From: an uncultured Lachnospiraceae bacterium
GTDB lineage: Bacteria > Bacillota > Clostridia > Lachnospirales > Lachnospiraceae
Direction of reading: 5' to 3'
DNA length: 16,506 bases
Assembly (NCBI GenBank): GCA_947653315.1
Contig: CANTGP010000015.1
Coordinates: 1 to 16,506, forward strand
Shown here one piece after another: positions 6,530 to 14,321 of the stretch (positions within the stretch are counted from its first letter, which is position 1; the number at the start of each line of letters is the position of its first letter). Below the pieces are notes generated by a model that was not told the origin of the DNA, did no database searches, and saw only the letters and a program-made list of their open reading frames with translations. The position numbers and the translations under genes are program-made.

Positions 6530-8806
6530 TCATTTCCTCTGCTTTTTCTTTTTTGTTGACTCCTGCGGGCAGCAAACCGGCGCTATCTCCAAATACCGGT
6601 TCGTCCACGTATAAAGTTTCTGCCCGGAACACCTGTCCTTTGCCATCACGCCGACCCGGTAACTTCCCGCAGGCAAATCCCCGCTTCCAAGCAACTGACA
6701 GAATCCGGTCATTCCTACATTGATTTGGTCGGGAAGGTTTTCTTCCACGTCCCGCCGCACCACCGGCTGTGCCGCAACGGAATACAATCTTTTATCCCGT
6801 TCCAGCAACAGGCGTTTTTCATAACAGGCATTGTCCGAACCGGCCACGAAAGAATAGCCCTGTAATAAATAAACCTCTCCGCTTCCGGAGGCTTCCATGC
6901 CTTTCCCCCCGCCGTCTTTTCCCTCCGTCCGGACAGGAAGCAGGAAATCCCCTGCCGTTCCCGCATATTCCAGGCTTACCATCACGCAGGCATCCTCCCT
7001 GGCGTTTTGTAAAAGCCCGTCATTTTCTTCCGCCCGTCCCTGCGCCCGTTTGGGATTCCAGTCATAATCCGAGCGCAGTTCAAATCCCGTACTCAGCATA
7101 TCCCCCGCCAAATATTTATGGTAAAACGGGTCCGTCCCATATATTCCCGGATGCCTTGCATACAGCTTATCCTTTTCCCCCAGCAGCCGTTCTAACTTCT
7201 CCCTGTCATCGTCGCTGCCGCGGCTCATGGACTCATAATGGGATGCATCCGTATTCTGCAGGACCACCTGGTAATAGCCTTTTTCAAATAAGGAAAAACA
7301 CAAATCCACATCGTTAAACGCCACCGGAAGCTCCTCCGGGAAACCTCCCGCTTCCCAAAATTTTTTCCGCTCCACCGCAAGACAGGCTCCCGTAACCGCT
7401 ATGACATTGCGTTCCCTCCGGTTCCAACCGTAAAAATAGTCCGCCGTATCTTCCTTAAACTGCAGTTTATGCACGGGACCGAGGCGGAGGTTGACGATTC
7501 CCCCATGCTGTATCCGGCGGCTGTCCGGGTAATACAGCTTCGCCCCCACCGCACCGGTATAGACACGTTTCGCCCTGTCATACAACCGTTCCAACAGCCC
7601 GTCTTCCCCCAAATCCACATCGTCGTTTAAGAAAAGCAAGACATCCCCGGCAGCCGCTTCCGCCCCCAGGTTGCACATCCTGGAAAAATGGAACGGCATC
7701 TCCCGGTACAGATACCGGTACCGGATTCCCCACCCGCTTTGTTCCCCCTGCCCGGAAAACCGGTCCTCCAGCGAACGGCGCACTTCCTCCCTGCTGCCGT
7801 TGTCCACCACGATAACCTCGCAGTCCAAACGTTCTGCGCACCTTCCGTACTGCTTTGTAACCGATTCGATACAGCGTTTTAACACCTGCTCATTATCTTT
7901 TGACGGAATCACAACGGACAGCATCCCCCTGCTGTCGTCCGGCTTTTCCCCGCGCCCTGCCGACAGCCGTTTTTCCGCCGTCTCCGCCTGCCCTTCCAAT
8001 CCGCCGTGGCATCCGGCCTCCGGTAACGGACAGCCGCTTCTGTCCAAAGGCTGCGAGCGCAGCAGTTCCAATTCCCTGTTGCTGCGCGCATGGAACAACA
8101 CCTCGTCCACATGCCCTACCGGGAAACAAAAATCCCCGCTCCCGCTGTCCATACCGGTATCCCGCATCGAAAAACCGCCGCTTTTTACCGCCAATACATA
8201 ACAAAGCCGGTAGATAGCCGAAGTCCCGTTTTTGTTTTTATTTTCATTTTCATTCCCATACCCATCCTGCCGCCTCCAAATCCACTGAAGTTCCGGCTGT
8301 GTCAGCCCCCGCAGTGCGGCGGTCCGTACCGCAAAAATACTCCCGAAATAAAAAAAAGACAGAAACGTATCCGGCGACCAATGGGGTTTCAGCCAGGGCG
8401 TATAACGTATCCCGTCAGGTCCCATCACATCTTCATCGCCGTAAGCCATGATAATCCCGGCATTCTTCCGAAAATATTCCGCCACCGCTTCTTCGGCAAA
8501 TGCCGCTGTCTGTCCGCCGTCCGCCGCAAACAAAACCACATCCGCCGTCTCCGCCCCCGGCGCGGCGCCGGTCAGGTAATCCCGGCAGGCTTCATAAGGA
8601 ACCAAACGTACCGTAAGCGGCAGTCCCTCCGTTTTCCTGCCGCCCTCTCCGCCGAATTTCTTCCGCTCCGTCTCCCGTATCCAACCGTCATACGTCACCG
8701 ACAGTTCTTCCAACAGCTTCCCGTATTTCCACCGCTGCCAATCCGCCAGCCTGTTTTTTGCCCATTGTCTGCATTCCGCCACAAATCCAGCCACAACACC
8801 TACCAC
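6530..8806 (-). CDS. Large GT2 glycosyltransferase with degenerate N-terminal GT-like domain and C-terminal beta domain
   Basis: 758 residues. Residues about 60-240 look like the remains of a GT2 domain: AYGDEDVMGPDG and LKPHWSPDTFLSFFYFGS match the middle of rhamnosyltransferase-type domains, but the usual N-terminal nucleotide-binding half is poorly conserved and interrupted by the low-complexity stretch NENENKNKN (185-193). A good GT2 domain follows (about 296-530): LSVVIPSKDN, EVIVVDNGS, LFLNDDVDLG (391-400), VTGACLAV and FNDVDLCF. Residues about 605-745 form a beta-rich accessory module (YLLQGYSFVAGSDNACYEKR, VGVMAKDRCSG) that I associate with clostridial polysaccharide-cluster GT proteins; its function is unknown to me. 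The tail is Lys-rich. The start is uncertain: the first in-frame candidate is GTG 8806, overlapping the preceding stop, with only a weak AAAGAAAG site. The donor and acceptor sugars cannot be told. Confidence 0.8.
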   Translation of the reverse strand: MVGVVAGFVAECRQWAKNRLADWQRWKYGKLLEELSVTYDGWIRETERKKFGGEGGRKTEGLPLTVRLVPYEACRDYLTGAAPGAETADVVLFAADGGQTAAFAEEAVAEYFRKNAGIIMAYGDEDVMGPDGIRYTPWLKPHWSPDTFLSFFYFGSIFAVRTAALRGLTQPELQWIWRRQDGYGNENENKNKNGTSAIYRLCYVLAVKSGGFSMRDTGMDSGSGDFCFPVGHVDEVLFHARSNRELELLRSQPLDRSGCPLPEAGCHGGLEGQAETAEKRLSAGRGEKPDDSRGMLSVVIPSKDNEQVLKRCIESVTKQYGRCAERLDCEVIVVDNGSREEVRRSLEDRFSGQGEQSGWGIRYRYLYREMPFHFSRMCNLGAEAAAGDVLLFLNDDVDLGEDGLLERLYDRAKRVYTGAVGAKLYYPDSRRIQHGGIVNLRLGPVHKLQFKEDTADYFYGWNRRERNVIAVTGACLAVERKKFWEAGGFPEELPVAFNDVDLCFSLFEKGYYQVVLQNTDASHYESMSRGSDDDREKLERLLGEKDKLYARHPGIYGTDPFYHKYLAGDMLSTGFELRSDYDWNPKRAQGRAEENDGLLQNAREDACVMVSLEYAGTAGDFLLPVRTEGKDGGGKGMEASGSGEVYLLQGYSFVAGSDNACYEKRLLLERDKRLYSVAAQPVVRRDVEENLPDQINVGMTGFCQLLGSGDLPAGSYRVGVMAKDRCSGQKLYTWTNRYLEIAPVCCPQESTKKKKQRK
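8228..8254 (-). repeat. A-rich simple repeat coding Asn/Glu/Lys in the glycosyltransferase
   Basis: The gene strand holds alternating AAT-GAA and AAT/AAC-AAA codons that give NENENKNKN at residues 185-193, an A-rich island in a GC-richer gene. Such 6-base units could change copy number by slippage without breaking the frame. It falls inside the degenerate N-terminal GT-like domain, suggesting a tolerated linker. Confidence 0.5.
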
Positions 8807-11544
8807 ACTTTCTTTACCGCTCCTGCCATATCCTGTGCGATTGCCGCAGGAAGCCTTACGATTTCCAGTTTCACTTCCAGCTCGTTATCCGCTTTCCTCG
8901 CCAAATCCTCCAGTTTGATATTAATATTCGGGTCGTCCGTGGCGAACACATAGCTCCCGTTCTGCATCCTCCTGCCGTTGGTCACTACCGTCTTCCGGTC
9001 CGGCTCCACCTTTTCCCCGTTAAACAGCAAATCCAAAATCTTCACCGCACAGTAATCCATCGCCGGGTCAATACGGATCAGATGCACGTTCCCGTCAATC
9101 GCCAGCGTCACATGCACGTTGTTTTCCCCTTCATAGGCATCCGCAATAAAATAAGATTCTTCCTCCCGGCAGCCGCCGCCTCTGTCCTCATACACCTGCA
9201 CCCACTCTTTCGTGGATGAATCGTCAAACTTATCCAGCCATTTTAGGGGCCGGATAAGCCGGTGCCCGATGGCTTCCCGCATCTCCCCCATGGACTTATA
9301 TTTCCCCGTCACAAACTTTTGGAATTCCATTTCCTGCTGGCGGTATCCTTCCGCCTCCTGCTCGGTGATGTTCAGCTTATCCAAAACCGCGCCGAGGTCC
9401 AGCCGGTTCCTCTTTTCGTTTTCCAAAACATAGCAGTAAACGGCACGGAATGCGATTTCCTTCGCCGCCATCGGCTTCCCGAACGTCCATTCATAATCGA
9501 TGACGGTCCAAACGGCATCCTTCACCATTGCCGCATCCTGCTGCCAGTTCCCGGCATTCCTGTCCCACTTCGGATGGGGTGAAACCAAAATATTGGCAAA
9601 AATCAAATCATAATCCGCCGCCGGCCAATCCTCCTTCCAGGAAATCCGCTCCACATACTCGTCAAACAACGCCCGGAACCCGTCCATATCGTCCCGCTCC
9701 AAAAAACCGTCCATAATTTCCTCAAACGTCACGCCTTCCAAATATTCAAAAGACGCCCCCTGACCGTCAAAATCAAGCAGGCAGCGGTTCACTTCCAGTT
9801 TGCTCCCCGCAAAGCGGCTTTTCAGGTCCTTATATGCCGTTTCCATGCTCCAAATATGCTCCAGCGCATGTTCCGACAACGGCTTCTTCTTCACCGACCA
9901 CAGCCCCTTCTTATTACGGATTTCCGTCCGTATGGCATACTCCGGCGCGCGGTCATTGGAATACTTCACATACTGCGTATCAAAACCCCCGCCAACCACC
10001 ACCAGATAAGAATTGGAAAATACGGAAAAAAGCCCGTCCTTTGCAATCCCGTCAAAAGCCTGCTTCTCGTCAAACAGAACCATCCGGTCCCTGTCAAAAT
10101 TCCGGTAATTATCATACAGTTCCCCCGGCTGCGGCAGCCGTCCGTCGGAATAAAGCGTAGTCATAAACTTATAATCGGGATACGGATAATAAAACGAATA
10201 CTCTCCAAGCCCGCTTTCCAAAAGCATCTGCTCCATCCGGCTCCGTACAAACGTGCGCACACCGCCTCCCTGGGCATAATCCTCGATACCCGAAAAAAAC
10301 GTACCGAGATGATCTTCCCTGCATCCCGCAAAATATTTTAACCCAAGCCGGTTTTCCACCGCAATGACAATCCTACCGTCCTCCTTTAAATGCCCATGCA
10401 TCATTTTCAGCCAGTCCACATAAGGATTCTTCGTATCGATATAACTCTGCCCGTACTCAAACACCCCGATAAAACAAATATAATCAAAATCATCCGGCAA
10501 ATCCGGCTCAATATCCTTAAAATTCCCCACATGAATCGTCACATTGTCACAATCCTGATGACGGTAAGCATTAATCAGGCTCCTCTTTTTGGAAAGCTCG
10601 ATACAGGTCACACTCCCCGCCTTTTGGGCCAGCTTCCCCGTAATGGCGCCGCAGCCGGAACCGATTTCCAACACCTTCATCGACTTCTCCATGGGAATCC
10701 AATCCACGATATTCTCCCGCAGCGGCGACAAATGATACAGAATCGGCCAGTTCGCCCGCTCCTCAATAATCCGCTGGTATTCCACCGCCGAATACTTCTT
10801 CACGATCTCCAGCAGCTCATCCTCCACCTCCCCGTCACAGTAAAAATCCTCTCCCGGATAATGCCGGTAATCCAGCACAACATTCCCGACCGACTCCGTC
10901 TCCTTCCTTTTCACCGCTTCCGCCGCAGTCCCGCTCCCATCCGCAGACACCTTCCCCTCTCCCGCGCCTTCCACCACGGTTTCGTCCGCCATTTCGCCTG
11001 CCGCTCCGTCCGCATCACTCCCCCCCGTCATGGCGCCTTCCGCACCATCCACGGACTCTCCGCCCATCACGGCACCTTCCGCACCATCCACGGACTCTCC
11101 GCCCATTACGGCACCTTCCGCACCATCCACGGACTCTCCGCCCATCACGGCACCTTCCGCACCATCCGCATACTCTCCGCCCATCACGGCGCCTTCCGCA
11201 CCATCCGCATACTTTCCGCCCATCACGGCACCTTCTGCACCATCCGCGGATTCTCCTCCCATCACGGCACCATCCGCAAAATCCCCTTCCGCCACGGCAT
11301 CCGCCGACATCCCCCCGCGATTCTCATCCTCTAACACTTCCATCCTGCCCAATTCCAGCACAGGCAAGACACCCTCCTCCATCCGCTCCCCGGAATCCGC
11401 CCCAAAAGCGTCCAACTCCAAAACATCCGCATCCAAAGCATCCACCGGCAAATCCTCCATACCGACATCAAACCCGGCATCAAACCCATCATCCACCCTA
11501 AAATTCCCCGCATCCCTTTTTTTCTTCCCAAACCAACCTGCCAT
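8800..11544 (-). CDS. SAM methyltransferase fused to a kinase-like domain, WbdD-like candidate chain terminator
   Basis: 914 residues. N-terminal MAGWFGKKKR is followed by an acidic low-complexity region (about 15-215) containing a 13-residue tandem repeat with consensus DGAEGAVMGGESV. A class I SAM methyltransferase follows (about 225-460): motif I VLEIGSGCGAITGKLA (291-306), acidic CIELS (314-318), IHVGNFKDI and FDYICFIGVFEYG. Residues about 500-700 resemble an aminoglycoside phosphotransferase or eukaryotic-type kinase: FEYLEGVTFEEI (599-610) hinge-like, DYDLIFANILV (644-654) like the catalytic D...N loop, and VIDYEWTF (681-688) like the metal-binding Asp. The last ~120 residues are a beta-rich tail (YVFATDDPNINIKL). 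The E. coli O9a terminator WbdD also joins a methyltransferase and a kinase, and acts with Wzm/Wzt as here; that role is inference. ATG 11544 has AAGGAGAGG seven bases upstream. Methylation of a sugar, with a pseudokinase domain, is an alternative. Confidence 0.75.
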   Translation of the reverse strand: MAGWFGKKKRDAGNFRVDDGFDAGFDVGMEDLPVDALDADVLELDAFGADSGERMEEGVLPVLELGRMEVLEDENRGGMSADAVAEGDFADGAVMGGESADGAEGAVMGGKYADGAEGAVMGGEYADGAEGAVMGGESVDGAEGAVMGGESVDGAEGAVMGGESVDGAEGAMTGGSDADGAAGEMADETVVEGAGEGKVSADGSGTAAEAVKRKETESVGNVVLDYRHYPGEDFYCDGEVEDELLEIVKKYSAVEYQRIIEERANWPILYHLSPLRENIVDWIPMEKSMKVLEIGSGCGAITGKLAQKAGSVTCIELSKKRSLINAYRHQDCDNVTIHVGNFKDIEPDLPDDFDYICFIGVFEYGQSYIDTKNPYVDWLKMMHGHLKEDGRIVIAVENRLGLKYFAGCREDHLGTFFSGIEDYAQGGGVRTFVRSRMEQMLLESGLGEYSFYYPYPDYKFMTTLYSDGRLPQPGELYDNYRNFDRDRMVLFDEKQAFDGIAKDGLFSVFSNSYLVVVGGGFDTQYVKYSNDRAPEYAIRTEIRNKKGLWSVKKKPLSEHALEHIWSMETAYKDLKSRFAGSKLEVNRCLLDFDGQGASFEYLEGVTFEEIMDGFLERDDMDGFRALFDEYVERISWKEDWPAADYDLIFANILVSPHPKWDRNAGNWQQDAAMVKDAVWTVIDYEWTFGKPMAAKEIAFRAVYCYVLENEKRNRLDLGAVLDKLNITEQEAEGYRQQEMEFQKFVTGKYKSMGEMREAIGHRLIRPLKWLDKFDDSSTKEWVQVYEDRGGGCREEESYFIADAYEGENNVHVTLAIDGNVHLIRIDPAMDYCAVKILDLLFNGEKVEPDRKTVVTNGRRMQNGSYVFATDDPNINIKLEDLARKADNELEVKLEIVRLPAAIAQDMAGAVKKVW
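11033..11266 (-). repeat. Six-copy 39-bp in-frame tandem repeat in the methyltransferase-kinase gene
   Basis: Six consecutive 39-base units begin at 11033, 11072, 11111, 11150, 11189 and 11228; further partial units flank the array. The units at 11072 and 11111 differ at a single base, and the last copies differ by a few bases, pointing to recent expansion. On the coding strand each unit gives 13 residues of the DGAEGAVMGGESV type, with the last variable pair being SV, YA or similar. As 39 is a multiple of three, gain or loss of units keeps the frame. There are no unique spacers, so this is not a CRISPR array. Confidence 0.9.
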
Positions 11545-11681
11545 ACTGCAACCTCTCCTTACTGCATTCCGCTACTTCCACCTCTACCCGAACCCAAACC
11601 AAATAACTCAAATTTCCCTGTCAAACTTCTTTTTTCCATCTCCAACCTACGTAGCGCCCGGTCCACCGCTCCCCGGAATCC
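11545..11681. other. Spacer between the inverted repeat and the methyltransferase-kinase gene
   Basis: 137 bases without a gene. It contains the AAGGAGAGG ribosome site of the downstream gene (11552-11560). On the minus strand a TTGACA (11619-11624) is present, but at 16-18 base spacing the -10 candidates (such as TGGTTT) are poor, so a promoter is not supported. Nothing else is recognised. Confidence 0.5.
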
Positions 11682-11986
11682 GTTTTTCCATCCCGTGCGC
11701 CGGTTCCCGGGGGCTTCTTCTGCCGGGGGCGCTCTTTACAGGGCTTACGAAAAAACCTGTTCAAAAAAATGGAGGAATTTCTTATCGCTGCGGCCGGGGA
11801 ATTTTTTGTCGTTTCAGGCGGCACTGTTTGACGAACGAAGTGAGGAGTTTGCCGCCGTTGACAAAAAATTCCACGGACGCAGCGATTAGAAATCCCCCAT
11901 TTTTGCCGTCAGGTTTTTCGTAAGCCCTGTAAAGAGCGCCCCCGGCAGAAGAAGCCCCCGGGAACCGGCGCACGGGATGGAAAAAC
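11682..11986. repeat. Long near-perfect inverted repeat (giant hairpin) between wzt and the methyltransferase-kinase gene
   Basis: The left arm 11682-11759 and right arm 11910-11986 are reverse complements: 68 bases without mismatch, then A6 against T5, then CCTG/CAGG. Further inside, 11770-11810 and 11860-11900 also pair with some mismatches (for example GGAATTTTTTGTC at 11798-11810 with GACAAAAAATTCC at 11860-11872). A 7-bp stem at 11817-11823/11850-11856 closes the centre. The whole ~305 bases could fold into one RNA hairpin in the operon mRNA, or a cruciform in DNA. Because of the symmetry, short open frames on both strands encode the same peptide RRFPGASSAGGALYRAYEK; I take these as by-products, not genes. 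No transposase is present; a MITE-like or other dispersed element is possible. Confidence 0.9.
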
Positions 11987-12007
11987 AGATTCCCCACACC
12001 CCACAAC

Positions 12008-13333
12008 CTACAACTCCGCAACCTCAACCACCGACCCCATATCAAAAAACCCCACCGTATCCTTATCCGATATCACCGTCAGATTCAGCACATCATACAA
12101 CCTATGGTACACCTGGAACAAATCCTTCTCATACCCCGTCACCCCCAGCGACAGCAGATACTCACCCCCCTGCAGGCTCATCTTCTGCCGGAACGTAACC
12201 TCCTTTTTCCCCCCTGCCTTCACCGAATCCAAAAATGCCTTCTCCACCATCGTATTCGTTCCCGTAATCTCCGTCCCCTTAATATTCTTTATGGTAAAAG
12301 CAAAAATAGGCGCCGGAACATCCTCCATAAACTCCACCTTCATATGAAGCGTAAATTCCTGCCCCTTGATGACCGCCGTGGTATGTATCCCCGCTTCATC
12401 CGTAATAAAATACTCCGTAATTCTTGCCGCATTATTCCCGTACTCCAAAAGCTCCGGATTGACCCCCGCCGGACCCTCCGCCTTTGCCGTATTCTTTTTG
12501 CCCGTTACGCTCCTCTCCGCGGCTGCAGCCAGCTCACGGTCATTTAACAGACTCTCCTTATCCTCCGGTACCGCATACTGCCCCACCAGCACGCGCTTAT
12601 AAATATCAATCATCTCCTTGGGCGTCCCCTCACCCAGCTTCGTTCCCTGGTTTAACAACACCACCCGGTCGCAGTATTTGCTGATACTGCTCAAATCATG
12701 GCTGACAAACAGAATCGTCTTACCCATCCGTTTGAATTCCTCAAATTTATGGTAGCATTTTGCCTGGAAAAACACATCCCCCACCGACAGTGCCTCATCC
12801 ACAATAAGGATTTCCGGTTCAATATTAATCGCCACCGCAAACGCCAAACGCACAAACATACCGCTGGAATATGTTTTCACCGGCTGGTATACATAGTCCC
12901 CGATATCGGCAAACTCCAAAATGGACGCCATTTTCGCTTCAATTTCCTTTTCGGAAAAGCCAATCATCGTCCCATTCAAATAAATATTCTCGATGCCGTT
13001 GTATTCCATATTAAAACCCGCGCCCAGCTCCAAAAGCGCGGAAATGCGTCCGTTCACTTTCACTTCCCCCGCCGTCGGGTTCAGTACGCCGGTAATAATC
13101 TTTAAGATGGTGGACTTGCCCGACCCGTTGGTACCGATAATCCCCACCGTCTCCCCCTGGTACACCGTCATATTCACCTGGGACAAGGCATGGTGCGCCT
13201 TGTAACGTTTCCGTTTGGACAGTCCCAGCGCTTCCTTCATCCGGTCGGAAGGTTTCTCGTACAGCTTATATACTTTATCCAAATCCGTAACCCGGATTGC
13301 TATCTTTTTCTCGTCCACGAGCCACTTCTCCAT
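12008..13333 (-). CDS. wzt: ABC transporter ATPase for polysaccharide export, with C-terminal Wzt-type glycan-binding domain
   Basis: 441 residues, the nucleotide-binding subunit that pairs with Wzm to export a finished lipid-linked glycan across the membrane. The ATPase domain (1 to about 250) has Walker A GTNGSGKST (67-75), GAGFNMEYNGIENIYLNG characteristic of Wzt/TagH-type ATPases, signature YSSGM (155-159), Walker B ILIVDEAL (175-182) and switch SHD (211-213). After a charged linker (255-290), residues about 295-441 form a beta-rich domain starting YGNNAARITEYFITDEAG, as in Wzt proteins whose C-terminal domain binds the modified end of the exported chain. Many wall-teichoic or rhamnan exporters lack it, so it matters here. 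Its gene is 11 bases after wzm. ATG 13333 has no good ribosome site; GTG 13318, six bases after GGAGAAG, may be the true start (436 residues). Confidence 0.92.
   Translation of the reverse strand: MEKWLVDEKKIAIRVTDLDKVYKLYEKPSDRMKEALGLSKRKRYKAHHALSQVNMTVYQGETVGIIGTNGSGKSTILKIITGVLNPTAGEVKVNGRISALLELGAGFNMEYNGIENIYLNGTMIGFSEKEIEAKMASILEFADIGDYVYQPVKTYSSGMFVRLAFAVAINIEPEILIVDEALSVGDVFFQAKCYHKFEEFKRMGKTILFVSHDLSSISKYCDRVVLLNQGTKLGEGTPKEMIDIYKRVLVGQYAVPEDKESLLNDRELAAAAERSVTGKKNTAKAEGPAGVNPELLEYGNNAARITEYFITDEAGIHTTAVIKGQEFTLHMKVEFMEDVPAPIFAFTIKNIKGTEITGTNTMVEKAFLDSVKAGGKKEVTFRQKMSLQGGEYLLSLGVTGYEKDLFQVYHRLYDVLNLTVISDKDTVGFFDMGSVVEVAEL
13325..13331 (-). promoter_or_regulatory. Ribosome-site candidate favouring a GTG start for wzt
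   Basis: Minus-strand GGAGAAG sits six bases before GTG 13318, while ATG 13333 has only CCGGCCGGA upstream. The first five residues of the longer form (MEKWL) may therefore not be translated. Confidence 0.45.
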
Positions 13334-13344
13334 TCCGGCCGGTC

Positions 13345-14307
13345 TTACAGCACATCCGCAAAATGTACTTTCAGCCTCTTAAAAATCAGGGAACCCACGC
13401 AAAACAGCGTCACCGTAAAAATCCAAAAATACGTGGAAGAATAAAAATGTTCATAAAACCATTCCTGTTCATAAATCGCGCTGCGGTAGCCGTTGACGAT
13501 ATAAACCATGGGATTTAGCTTAAACAAAGGCTTTATCTGATCCGAAAGCATGGAAATATCCCACAGAATCGGCGTCGCCCACATGCCAATCTGAAGCGCA
13601 ATACTGATAATCTGCTGCAAATCCCTGAAAAACACTACCACCGCACAGGTCGTATAACTGATGGCGAGCACCAGGATAAATTCACAAAAACTGTAATAAA
13701 ATATCTGGAGCGTATAGACGCTCGGATAATACCCGTAAGCAATGGCAATGAGAAACAGTACCACGACAAAAAAAACATGGATGAACGTGGCCGCTATTAC
13801 TTTTATAATGGGCAGGATACTGATTTTAAATACCACCTTTTTTACCAGGTAATTATATTCCAACAGCGCCGTAGTCCCGTTGGTCAGCGCTTCGTTAAAA
13901 TAAAACCACGGCACCAGCCCCGCCGTCAGGTACAAGACATAGGGCACCTCAACCCCGCCCGCCACCAATTGGCTCCTGGTATCGAATACCCGGTCAAATA
14001 CAATCCAATACATCACCACCGTTACCACCGGCTGTACAAACGCCCAAACCATGCCGAGGTAAGAACCGGCATAACGCTTCTTGAAATCATTCTTTGCCAG
14101 CTTCCAAATCAGCCTGCGGCTTTGGTACAGCTCCTTTGGCAACACCGTCAGCCTGTCATAAAAAATGCCGAAAATAAAGCAGATAAAACCCACCAGCAGA
14201 CACGCCATCACCTTCTTCATCTGCTCCGTCACCGGATCCGCCAGCGGATTGTGGTGTGCCAGTACCGTAATTGCCAAAGCAGCGGCAAGGGTATAAAACG
14301 TACCCAT
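13345..14307 (-). CDS. wzm: ABC-2 type polysaccharide export permease, Wzm family
   Basis: 320 residues, integral membrane partner of Wzt. After two extra hydrophobic segments (about 4-17 and 34-50), the ABC-2 permease core starts at LIWKLAKNDFKKRYAGSYLG (66-85), the amphipathic interface helix that precedes the first core membrane span. About six spans follow (88-104, 123-138, 165-190, 203-225, 232-248 and 292-309). Signature stretch FFRDLQQIISIALQIGMWA (226-244) and LNPMVYIVNGYR (264-275) are typical of the family. Typical Wzm proteins are about 260 residues; the N-terminal addition is notable. ATG 14307 is the first ATG; GAGGAA lies 10 bases upstream, overlapping the rfbC stop. The longer open frame begins at a TTG inside rfbC. 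It exports the chain made by the downstream GT genes. Confidence 0.92.
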   Translation of the reverse strand: MGTFYTLAAALAITVLAHHNPLADPVTEQMKKVMACLLVGFICFIFGIFYDRLTVLPKELYQSRRLIWKLAKNDFKKRYAGSYLGMVWAFVQPVVTVVMYWIVFDRVFDTRSQLVAGGVEVPYVLYLTAGLVPWFYFNEALTNGTTALLEYNYLVKKVVFKISILPIIKVIAATFIHVFFVVVLFLIAIAYGYYPSVYTLQIFYYSFCEFILVLAISYTTCAVVVFFRDLQQIISIALQIGMWATPILWDISMLSDQIKPLFKLNPMVYIVNGYRSAIYEQEWFYEHFYSSTYFWIFTVTLFCVGSLIFKRLKVHFADVL

Positions 14308-14321
14308 TGCCGCCTGTTTCC

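Noticed and set aside
11033..11266. CRISPR-like spacing of repeats
   Set aside because: The 39-base units abut directly, with no unique spacers, and they are in frame in a conserved gene.
10390..11334. Long plus-strand open frame, His/Ile-rich with repeated HHGTFRTIHGLSA
   Set aside because: It lies entirely antisense to the methyltransferase-kinase gene; its repeats are the 39-bp array read on the other strand, and the protein resembles no family.
11596..11624. Promoter with TTGACA for the methyltransferase-kinase gene
   Set aside because: The -35 is perfect, but no acceptable -10 lies at 16-18 base spacing.
11030..11923. Plus-strand open frame of 297 residues rich in Pro/Ser (APSAPSTDSPPIT repeats)
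   Set aside because: It is also a read-through of the 39-bp array on the opposite strand, extended into the inverted repeat; no ribosome site or family match.
11621..12045. Small open frames on both strands in the inverted repeat encoding RRFPGASSAGGALYRAYEK
   Set aside because: The same peptide appears on both strands only because the DNA is an inverted repeat; there are no ribosome sites and no conserved domain.
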